Assembly (NCBI GenBank): GCA_026770025.1
Contig: JAMXDE010000035.1
Coordinates: 62,001 to 126,000, forward strand
Origin: Craspedostauros australis
Taxonomy: Eukaryota; Bacillariophyta; Bacillariophyceae; Mastogloiales; Achnanthaceae
Direction of reading: 5' to 3'
Length of the DNA: 64,000 nucleotides
Position numbers and translations under genes: made by a program. Shown piece after piece: positions 11,355 to 21,089 of this stretch (within the stretch, counting starts at the first letter, position 1; every line of letters begins with the position of its first letter). The notes beneath the pieces are model-generated. The model worked only from the letters and a program-made list of their open reading frames with translations. It was not told the DNA's origin and searched no databases.

Positions 11355-11639
11355 CAATGGAGTATGGACTGCATGCATAGTACACACTGAGTATGGAACA
11401 TTGTGTGGAGTGAACACGCAACATTGAGAGAGAGAGAGTAGGAGCAACAGCAAGAGAGGATCTCGCATACCAACTCATAGTCAGGCAAACAAGAGAGACG
11501 CGCCAAGAGCATCAGCCAAGAGAACAAGAGACGCCAAGAGGATCGGAGTGCTCACGTAATGAAATAGCAAACAGAATTGTAACAATCAACACCATCTTCC
11601 ATGACCGCAAGGTATCCATTCATGGAACTTGTCAACACC

Positions 11640-11710
11640 TGTTGAGATGTATATATGTGTATGTGCATCATTCACCCATTGTCCTTCTAGCCGTCATACA
11701 AGTGCTGTCA
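11640..11710 (+). repeat. Left part of an older LTR interrupted by TE2
   Basis: It begins TGTTGAGATGTATATATG, matching the start of the TE2-family LTR, and stops at the TE2 target duplication CTGTCA (11705-11710). The LTR resumes at 18995. It follows another LTR end (11637) by two bases. Confidence 0.65.
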
Positions 11711-12493
11711 TGTTGGCAAGTTCCGCTCACGGTAACTTACGATCGTGGAAGATGGTGTTGGTTGATAGTCGTCTGTTTGCTATTTCATTACGTTGGCACT
11801 CCGATGCTCTCGGTGTCCGTTCGTTCTCTTGCCCGATGCTCTCGGCGCTTCAATCTGTTTCGTAGATTCGGTCTCCGACTATGAGTCGGTACGCGAGATC
11901 CTCTCTGTATTCTCTCTCTCTCTCTCTCTCACTATCGTGTGCTCGTGCTACACGATACTCCGTGTTCGATGCGTGCTCCGCATTCGACACTCCGTTCATT
12001 CAGTACTGACTTCTACTCCATGAGTACTTACCATTTGAAGTTCACCTTCAGTATCCATGATCTCATGGGTCATCGTATCTTTGCCTCCTGCTCTAACTTG
12101 GAGACAGCTGTCGACGTGGTGACATGTTGACATCCTGTCGACGTCAGTAGGCGTCCTTCTGCTCTCCAGATGTCACGTTCCATTGGTGATGCAGTAGTCT
12201 GTCAGATGATATCGTCATCTGAGGTTTAGTTGGGAAGTACCTCGAGATTCTCTTGGTACCATTGATGCATGGACGGATGATCTTCTGATTCTCTCAGAAA
12301 TCGTTATTTGCAAATTTCCTCCAGAAATCTTGCCCCTTTTTGTGTGTTCCATTTCCCCTGTAATTCTGACGAATCACAGCATACTATCGACACGAGTATA
12401 GTTATACCGTCCAAGTGCGTATGAGAGAATAACGGGTGAACGATGCACATATACACGTACATCTTGACATATACTCACATGTACATCTCGACA
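11711..12493 (-). repeat. TE2 3' LTR, 783 bp
   Basis: Read on the - strand it starts TGTCGAGATGTACATG and ends ACTTGCCAACA. It includes a GA-rich microsatellite around 11923-11942. It matches 18212-18994 with one difference seen. Confidence 0.93.
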
Positions 12494-12513
12494 CCCTTCC
12501 TGTGTGCATTCGG

Positions 12514-15500
12514 TCATTCGAATGTTCTCGATGTGTCAAGGTATGACTTCTCATGTTCACGTTGTAAGTCGGCCTTGATGTTCTTGGTGAATCCGTCGCT
12601 TGTGTTCTGCTCGGATTTGACAAAAATGATTTCGATGGTTCTGTTGATTACCATATTCCTCACGTAGTGATGGCGCACGTCAATGTGCCGCGATCGTTGG
12701 GATGTTGATGGGTTCTTGGCGATGAAGATTGCCCCGATGTTGTCCACGCGGACCTTGATTGGTGTCTTCACTGGGATGCCCACACTTTCGAGTAGCTGCA
12801 CAACGAAGAAGATCTCCTTTGCCGCTTCGGGAAGGGCAACGTATTCTGCTTCGGATGAGCTGAGTGTGACGGCCTTCTGTGCTTTGGATCGCCAAAGGAT
12901 TGGTACCTTGCACAGGTATATGATGAATCCCCCTACGCTGATTCTCGTGTTCTTGTCTCCTGCATATTCGCTATCGCAGAAGAGCTCCATGTCCCAGCCG
13001 TCGTCGTCTGGACGTGCTGGATGGATCTTCAATCCATAGTCCTTTGTATCGATCACATACTTGATGATCCGATACATCTCCTTCATTGCAGCCTTGGTGG
13101 GCCCGATCAATACCTTGGAGAGTTCCCTCACAGGATTCGCGATGTCTGGTCGCGAGTGCTTGATGAGGAAGAGTAGCATACCGACGCCTCAGCGGTATTC
13201 GGCATGTTCTTCCGGTCCGACCTTCTGCAGTCCGTTATCTTCGGATGGTCGTACGATGATTTGACCCGGGGTTCCCGGTGTCCCATAACGTTGCATCTTC
13301 TCAACCTTGGCTCCGAACTCTTCGATGAGGTGTCGGATGAGATGTGGTTGACGCAATGTCGCTCTAGTCTTGTCATGGTTCAGTTCGATGTTGCAGCTGA
13401 GGTAGTCTCCGAGTCCGCGCTCGATTGTCACCTTGAACTTGCTGCCTTGGATGTCCTTCAGGAATGTCTCCAGTGCCTTGGAGTCTCCGCAACAGAAGCA
13501 ATCGTCCACGTAGATGGCCACGATCATGCTTCCTTCGTTCGTCTTCCTGTAGAATAGGCACGGGTCTGCTGCGCTCTGTTCGAAGTTGATATTCTTGAGG
13601 GTCGATACCAACATCTTGAACCATTGCCTGGCGCTCTGCACAAGTCCATAGATTGGCTTGTGTAGGGTCAGGGCTTCGTCTTCGATTTCCTCATCATCTG
13701 TAGTTTCATTGTTGGAGTTGTCGATCATCTCGTCGCTGAGTTCGTCACTCGTCTCGTTGGATGATGGATCGCTCTCATAGCCTTCTTCCTTTCGACCTCG
13801 TTCGTTGAAGTCTGCGAGCTCACGCAGAACTCTGGGAATACTCTTCCCTGCAGTTGACTTGGGATTAGCTTCTCCCTTCCTGCCTCGTGCTTCGTGACGT
13901 CGGATCCTTTCCTTTCTAGTTATGTCACGCTTGTTTGGTTTGCTTGGTGGAAATCTAGATGGTGTGTCATGTGTAGACCTTGCTGGTGTGTTCGGAGGAG
14001 TGACACCCGTCTCGTCATCGGCTTCGTCGCCGGAGGGTAGGATTTCGTCATCCTCATGATTGGATTCGCTCCGATCTTCCTCGTCATTCTGGATTAGTTG
14101 AGTCACTACTCCGTCGTCCTCATTATCCTCATCATCGCTGTCTGATAGGATGTAGTACCTGTTGCTGTCAGCGAAAGATACTCTCTTCGCTTCCGATGTT
14201 TGACGCGTTGCCGTCCTTGGCGTTGCTCCCTTCCGTCCAATGGTTGTGAAGCCGTCTGCGTCCGTTGTTCCTGTTTCGTTGGATATGTTCGGTGCTGATG
14301 CCCAGCCACGGAACTGTCCGTATGATTGGTTGAGCCACTTGATGTCCCGTGAACAGATGAGTGACTTGGTCGATGGTCTGTACATGTTGTAGACCCCTGA
14401 TGCATGTTGGTGTGCATATCCAATGAACACCATCTCTTCTCCTCTGTTCTTGAGTTTGGCGGTGATCCCGCCGTAGGTAGTCTTCACAACACCCACCTCT
14501 CCAAATGTGCGGAGTGCATCCGCATATGGTGGATCGTTGCCAAAGAATTGTCGATGTGGTGACTCTTTCTGATTCTTCGCTACAGTGATGTTGGCAATGG
14601 CAGTGGCAGTGCTAGCAGCTGCTGCCCACAGGCCATGCCTATACTCTTCGTCGAGCTGTGCTCCGTTGAGCATGGAGCGAATCTTGGTGTAGAGGTACGC
14701 GAACTTGCGTTCCACTCTGCCGTTCTGTTGCGGCGTGTTCGATGCCGTGTATTCGAATTTCACGTTGAGTCCTGCATCGATGAGAATATCCTCCGTGGAT
14801 TTGTTCTCTCCGCTGTTGTCACCTCTGAAGATGATCTGTTGGTCACCAGTCTGTGACTTGATCGTCTGGATGAATCGTTTGATGTATCCTGGTTGATCAC
14901 TCTTGTTCTTGAGAAAGAAACTCCAGCAGTGATCCGTACAGTCGTCCACGATCAGGGTCCAGTAGCGTTTATCTCCGAAGCTTATGTGTTTAGTATAACT
15001 AATGTCAATGAAGAACCGTTCGCCGCGGCGAGTAGCTCTTGGAATGGTTGCCTTTGGAATATTCTTCACTCTTGCGTTCGCGACCGCGCAGTCACGACAC
15101 ACCGGCATCTCGCCGATGATTTTCCATCCGTACTGAGCGGCCGTCCGCTTCATGGTCTCGAGTGGCGCGTGGCCGAGCATTCGGTGTAGGTTCACCGCGC
15201 TGATCTCCTTGGATGAATTCTTGACGATAGCTGTGCAAGCCTTATCGTCGTCTGTTGGCATGATGGGATGCATCTGCACTCCCGTGATGAATCCGTTGGA
15301 TGTGGGGAAGACTCGGTCGAATACGATCTTCATTCCGGATCCGTTGATGATGTCCATCAGAATGCCATTGTTACCAAGTTGGTAACCGTTGTACAGGGCC
15401 TTGTTCGTGGAGAAAAGGTTTACCGCCATTTTCGGTGTGTACTTCACGTCATCGAGCCGGATGATGTGGCCAGTGTTGTTTCGCTGCTTGACCTTCAAGC

Positions 15501-18129
15501 GAATGGATCCCATCTTGGGAGAATCCAGCTTCGTGCTGTCTCCCACTTGGACGAAGGACTTGATATGCCGTACGTTGAAGAGAGCGGCGTCTGAATTGAC
15601 GATGTGACACGAAGCTCCGCTGTCGGCGAGCCAGGTGTCCTTGTTGACCTTGTCCTTGTACTTGGTGCTCAGCTCGTGGAGTTGCTCCACAGCTGCCGCA
15701 GCTATCTCGTCGTTGAAGCTGCCGTCATCATCGTCTTCGTGGACTCCATCTTCGTTGTATGGAGGATGATGATCTCCGTCATCCATGTCATCGGGTAATT
15801 GCGCGTAGTCCGATGGAACCGTACTGTTCCGATGAGATCCTGTGGCTGGATCGTATGGATGGACCCGTGGTCGTTCGCGTAAGAGTACGCGCATACATCC
15901 TCCAAGGATGTAATGAAGATCCGTCTCTGGGATTGTCTCTGTCTCGGCTGCTTCCAGTATGCGATTGATCACAACTGAATTGGCGAGAATCTCTTCAATC
16001 GATCTGAAGTTCTCGGATAGGATGGATCCCATCATGTTGACCCATATCGGTCTGAGTACTCCTCGTTCGATTCCTGGGAATAGGCTCACTCCTGCTTCCA
16101 TCACTGCATCGAAGATGAGCTGCTTCTGGATCACCAATGCTGTCTCTGTTGCATATGGGACGGTGTCATGACGATGGAGATAGTTGGACCTGTTGGGATC
16201 ATCGATTGGTGGGAAGTCGATATTCCCTGGGTACACGACACGCTCGTTTGGATTGAAGCTGTCGTCTGGATGATTGCCGTCCTCGGATTCGTCGCTGTCA
16301 TCCTCGTCGAAGATGCCCGATCTGTTGTTCCCCGCCGCTGGAGGAGGAGGCGCCGCGCCGCGGTCCGCCTCATTGTCTTCGTCTGCGCCGTCCTCGTCGG
16401 CGTCGTCGTCGTCATCGCTCATGGCCTCTTCGATGTCGCTATCGTTGGCCTCGTCGTCCATCTCAGCTTCGTCGCCGTATGAACCGATCAGGTCGTGCGC
16501 GTTGAAGCAGCATTCGTAGCTCACTTCGCGTCTTGGATCCACCTCGTGGATGATTGGCTCCTCGCTGAGCCATTCCGGGATGATCTCATCATCCTGTACT
16601 TCGTCGTCACTCCCGACGTATTCGAAGTTATCGAAGAAGGAGTCTTCGATGTAGTCGTCGGACACCAACATGCAGAGCGGCATGTCCTTCGCAGAGAGTA
16701 CCATCTCGTGCCCGCTCTTGTCGTGTCCTTGCGTTGCTGTGTTGGCCTGTTCGTCGGCCTTCTTCTTCTCGTTGAACTTCTTCTTTCGGCACTCCGCCTC
16801 GCGATGTCCGAAGATGCCGCAGTAGTTGCACTTGCCCTTGAAGCCGCTTCCCTTGTTGCGCTTTCCGTTCATCTTGTTGTTGTTGTTGTTGTTGTTTTTC
16901 TTGTTGTTCGATTTCTTGCGTTCTGGGCAATCGGCGGATCTATGGCCATACACGCCACAGTTGTGACAAGTACCCTTGAAGTTACCGGTGCTTGTGAAGC
17001 CGGTGTCGTTGCTCTTCGTGTTACTGTCTTGGAAGTCGTCCACGTATGCCTTGCCTCCTCTGTGCGTGGCGTATGCAGTACGGAGTACTCCTCTGATCGT
17101 GTTGATGGTAACCAGTTCCGGATTGAACGTGAGTTGGTGTTGGAAGTTCACGATGTGGGTTCTGTATTCCACGCTCACCGTGCTGAGGATCTGCATGATC
17201 ATTTCCTCGTCCGAGATCTCATACTTGACATCGTGGAGACGCGATCGTAGAATCTCGAGTTGCGTGATGTAGATGTCGGGGTCCGTGTCTCTCTTCATCT
17301 TTTCGTTGTTGAATTGGCGCTTGAGTTTGATCTTCGTCACCGCGTCGGATGGTCGGAACTTCTCCGAGAGAACGTTCCACGCTGCGTGTGCGTCTCCTTC
17401 GGGGTAGTCGTCGGAGATGCATTGGTTGATGTACTGGATGGCCTGCTTACCTTTTCCTTTCTCTGCATCCATCATGAGGATCAGATCGCTGAAGCAGTCG
17501 CATCCCAATTCGTAGATCTCCTCCATTGCTTCCTTGGCTTCACCGGCGGCTGCCGCGATCTCGCTCACTGTTGGCACCTTGGTCTTGCCCAACATCACGT
17601 CTCTCGTCTTCTGTGCACGAGCGTATGCCTTCGCTTGGGACTCCCATGCGCTGTAGTCTTCCTGTTCACCGCTGAACATCGGCGCCTTGATGCGTCGCTT
17701 GTTCACGTTGGCTGATGTCGCCATGTTGGTTCGTTGTTTCGTCGTTGGTGCGCTCGCGCCCTTGATTTCCGTCGGTTTCTGTGTTGCCGATTCTTCGATT
17801 TTCGCCTGTTGTTGCGCGGAGATTGTTTTCGTCACAAATTCTCCTCTTGGTGGTGTCTCACTTTTCCCACCCTGTTTGGCTGTGCGAATGCTCTTCGTCA
17901 CACCAGTCTCCTCTTGCTTGATCGCCTTGAGAATCCTCTTCTCCTTACAATGTAGTCTTGCAGACCGTTCTTCTTCGGTCTCGTCGATCGCGCTTGCGTC
18001 TGCGCCTGATAGGACAGTAGCCGCGGCTGCTTCCTTCTCTTCTCGTGGTGGAGTCTCACTCGCACCTTCTTCTCTCTTGATAGTCGGATTGGACAGAGGG
18101 ATCTCTTTCAATTCCTCTTCCTCGCTCAT
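12514..18129 (-). pseudogene. TE2 gag-pol, broken by internal RT deletion and a stop codon
   Basis: The frame starts at ATG 18129 and has: a charged N-terminal extension of about 130 residues; Gag; two zinc knuckles (first Cys near 388 and 434) separated by an Asn/Lys run; a very acidic linker; protease DSGA (D836); integrase DDE (D1042, D1104, E1140); and YVDD at 1540-1543. Compared with TE1, the segment just before IYGLVQSARQW is missing in frame: the acidic linker joins directly to it near 13660-13690. This removes the fingers and the first palm half of the reverse transcriptase with its first catalytic Asp. A TGA at 13189-13191 then interrupts the frame where TE1 has a Ser codon; the same frame resumes and encodes RNase H to the stop at 12514. 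Gag, protease and integrase look intact. Confidence 0.9.
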
Positions 18130-18199
18130 TCAGCCTGCTGCTCTTGAATGATGTTCGTCTTCCTCGCACGATACGATTCGCGGGCTCGCCCTGATCTAT

Positions 18200-18211
18200 C
18201 GTTTATAAACG
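18200..18211 (-). other. 12-bp palindrome at the TE2 primer-binding-site position
   Basis: CGTTTATAAACG is a perfect palindrome abutting the inner edge of the TE2 5' LTR. It matches the TE1 palindrome except for the two central bases. There is no tRNA 3'-end complement beside it. Its role as primer site is inferred from position. Confidence 0.6.
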
Positions 18212-18994
18212 TGTTGGCAAGTTCCGCTCACGGTAACTTACGATCGTGGAAGATGGTGTTGGTTGATAGTCGTCTGTTTGCTATTTCATTACGTTGGCAC
18301 TCCGATGCTCTCGGTGTCCGTTCGTTCTCTTGCCCGATGCTCTCGGCGCTTCAATCTGTTTCGTAGATTCGATCTCCGACTATGAGTCGGTACGCGAGAT
18401 CCTCTCTGTATTCTCTCTCTCTCTCTCTCTCACTATCGTGTGCTCGTGCTACACGATACTCCGTGTTCGATGCGTGCTCCGCATTCGACACTCCGTTCAT
18501 TCAGTACTGACTTCTACTCCATGAGTACTTACCATTTGAAGTTCACCTTCAGTATCCATGATCTCATGGGTCATCGTATCTTTGCCTCCTGCTCTAACTT
18601 GGAGACAGCTGTCGACGTGGTGACATGTTGACATCCTGTCGACGTCAGTAGGCGTCCTTCTGCTCTCCAGATGTCACGTTCCATTGGTGATGCAGTAGTC
18701 TGTCAGATGATATCGTCATCTGAGGTTTAGTTGGGAAGTACCTCGAGATTCTCTTGGTACCATTGATGCATGGACGGATGATCTTCTGATTCTCTCAGAA
18801 ATCGTTATTTGCAAATTTCCTCCAGAAATCTTGCCCCTTTTTGTGTGTTCCATTTCCCCTGTAATTCTGACGAATCACAGCATACTATCGACACGAGTAT
18901 AGTTATACCGTCCAAGTGCGTATGAGAGAATAACGGGTGAACGATGCACATATACACGTACATCTTGACATATACTCACATGTACATCTCGACA
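18212..18994 (-). repeat. TE2 5' LTR, 783 bp
   Basis: It has the same length and the same ends as the 3' LTR at 11711-12493, with one base difference noticed between the two. Confidence 0.93.
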
Positions 18995-19680
18995 CTGTCA
19001 ATGTATATTTGATCTACACGCAGTAACCGAATGAAATACATCACAGACTTGGTACGTCCGCCCATCCAAAGTGTTATCGAAAACTTGTCATGACTCAATT
19101 CTGAGAGCATCAGAGATTCGGTATGGCCGCCGTCCGTCAAACACGTGGCGTCGAATCTGAACTGATCTACTTCCCAACCAAACCTGAAGTGACACTTCCC
19201 TCGACGACCTCAAGTATCATCAATGGAATGTGGAATTGGCAGAGCCATGGAACAGTGACGAATGATGTCAACACAGGAGACGTCATTGCCACATCATGGG
19301 TCATCTCCGCATCAGAACAAGATTACGAAGATGCAATGACCGAGAGCAGACGAGATCTTCGAAAGTGCAACATGAGAACCATGTGAAGCATATACAACTA
19401 CATGCAAGACAAGAGACCGATATGAGAGAGACAGACGACTGACGCATAGAGCACGTGTATGATTACTATGAGAGAGAGACTCGTAGAGACGGAAACGCAA
19501 GAGATCATCTTGCGTGAACTCATAGTCGAGCTGTCGAGTAATCAAGAGAGATCGAGCGAACTATCGAGCGAGAGATATCCGCAGAGATACTCAACCACCA
19601 ACATACTGAAATAGCAAACAGAAACAGCAATTGCATCACCGTCTATCAGTATGGAGATACTGTGCGCGAAACATGTCAAT
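18995..19680 (+). repeat. Right part of the older LTR interrupted by TE2
   Basis: After the CTGTCA duplicate the sequence continues in the order of a diverged + strand LTR of the TE2 family. Recognisable blocks are TACTTCCCAACCAAACCTGA, ATCATCAATGGAA, the GA-rich stretch near 19465 and TGAAATAGCAAACAGA. It ends with ATGTCAAT next to the C tract. Together with 11640-11710 this makes about 760 bp, close to one LTR length. Confidence 0.65.
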
Positions 19681-19703
19681 CCCCCCCCCCCCCCCCCCCC
19701 CCC
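19681..19703. repeat. Homopolymer of 23 C
   Basis: This is an uninterrupted C run sitting exactly between the end of the old LTR and the start of recognisable cysteine-rich coding sequence. Its true length is uncertain, since sequencing through such runs is error-prone. Confidence 0.9.
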
Positions 19704-20741
19704 GGCATCCTTCACTGTTGGATGTCTCTCAATACCGGGTGACGACACATCAATGTTCAATACGATCATTGGTGACATCCTTTGTGATGAGGCGACAGGC
19801 ACATGCGCTAGCTTTGTCGCTGCAGTCGACGCCCTCGGTGACAAGGGCAAGATGATCAAGAGCATCTTTGGATGCAATGCTGCAGACCCTCCACGGCCCG
19901 TGACGTTGGAGGTGATGCAGAAGCGCTTTGACAAGATGAAGAACGACGAAAGTGTGACTACCGCATTGTTGACGATTGTGATGGAGGGCTAGAAGCTCTT
20001 CACTGGTAGCGGGGATGTGGTGACGACTGCTTGCAATGACAGATGCTGCAGAGGTACTTTCGCTTGCGTCACTGACCCTGTTGATGGCGGTGTCATGACG
20101 GTGAGTTTAGAGTCATGTACCGGGACTTTCGCTTGCAAATCCACACGTCCTGACGCAATCATACTTGACAGTTGCAAAGGATTCCTTTCTTGCTATCAAG
20201 TGAGAATTTTCGTCGGAGGTCAGCCAGCTGCTGGTGCCGAAGTCGGTTTCAGGGTGATTGGACCAAGAGCTTGCCTTCCACAGCAGAGTTGCAATGTTCT
20301 TGGAGTTAACACCTTTGGCGATGTACGAGTGGAAGAAGGAGCCTGCGATGGATTAAATGCATGCACTGACTTTGCAAGACGCACCAACCAAGGGTCTGCA
20401 ACCACGGATCCGATTGTGGCAAGTATCTTCATCGGAAAGAAGGCGTGCCAAGGGGAGAAGGTTTGCAACAAATTGCATCACTTCACATCGGCCAAATTTG
20501 CAGGAAACGTGCTGATCGAAGACGGTGCGTGCTCTGGCGCGAGCGCGTGCCAAGATCTTGGCAAAAGTGACTATGCAAAAAATGACATCATCGTCAAAAC
20601 AGGAGTCTGCGCGACAGACGCCGCCTGTAACCGATGCGGCAGGGGATCACTCTCTGTGATTTAGACACAGAAACGTACGTAATCGACGACGCAAGCAAGG
20701 ATTGCCGTGGGCCATTCCAATCTGCCTGCGAAGTCGTCTAA
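19704..20741 (+). pseudogene. Broken cysteine-rich repeat protein gene (5' truncated)
   Basis: One reading frame runs from the C tract to 20664 with a single in-frame TAG at 19990-19992. The part after the stop has repeated units of the form Gly-x-C-x-G-x-x-x-C about 35-40 residues apart (for example KKACQGEKVC, EDGACSGASAC, KTGVCATDAAC). Such repeats occur in secreted or surface proteins of algae and other protists. Near the end the frame hits TAG at 20662, but the neighbouring frame continues from about 20643 and closes with a last Cys pair (KDCRGPFQSAC) at TAA 20739-20741, which suggests a one-base indel. There is no start Met or signal peptide; the 5' end is lost against the LTR. A short intron removing the first stop cannot be excluded. 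The function is unknown. Confidence 0.6.
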
Positions 20742-21044
20742 TCATCACATACATAGCCGCACATACTAGAATGCTCTAGCTTGTGGTCTCCCACCATGTG
20801 CTGAGCTCTGTTGGAAAAGTGGGGTAGATTAACTCACTGAAGTGGGTCTGGCCTTCGACCGTATACCTACACTTGCTGCCCGATTGGATTGCAGTCAATC
20901 CCGCCAAAGTCGTGCACAACCAATACACGAGTTGCCTGCTTCTCCCTCCACGATGGCGACAACGATGGTGGTGATGGCGACTCGATTCGGCCCCATCCAC
21001 AAATGACCGTTGCGGCATTCATGAAAGACGAGACCACAACATAG

Positions 21045-21088
21045 CACTTATACAGCACCCATACAGCACTTATACAGCACTTATACAC
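21045..21088. repeat. Four 11-bp tandem units just before a start codon
   Basis: The unit is CACTTATACAG (one variant CACCCATACAG) at 21045, 21056, 21067 and 21078. The last base lies one base from the ATG of the glycosyltransferase gene, so the repeat forms its immediate 5' leader or core promoter. Confidence 0.85.
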
Positions 21089-21089
21089 A

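Larger units (their letters stand above)
9655..11637 (+). repeat. Mosaic of degenerate LTRs of the TE2 family
   Basis: Pieces here match the TE2 LTR read on the + strand. One nearly complete copy runs 9742-10561: it opens CGAGATGTACATG, carries the GA microsatellite and ends ACTTGCCAACA. It is preceded by an inverted copy of its own 3' end (9655 to about 9738). A second, partial copy starts near 10562 and resumes at 11355-11637, ending GTCAACA; it is split by unrelated DNA (10720-11354). There is no coding potential. The pieces are older than TE2 because they differ from it at many positions. Confidence 0.75.
11711..18994 (-). mobile_element. TE2: Ty1/copia-type retrotransposon with defective polyprotein
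   Basis: It is 7.28 kb, oriented leftwards, with LTRs at 18212-18994 (5') and 11711-12493 (3'). The two LTRs are the same length (783 bp), and I found one difference between them (11870s A/G region). CTGTCA lies on both sides (11705-11710 and 18995-19000), giving a 6-bp target duplication. A purine tract (AGGAAGGG read on the - strand) precedes the 3' LTR. The near-identical LTRs imply a recent insertion, yet the coding frame lacks half of the reverse transcriptase and has a stop. It probably moved using proteins from another copy. Confidence 0.93.
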
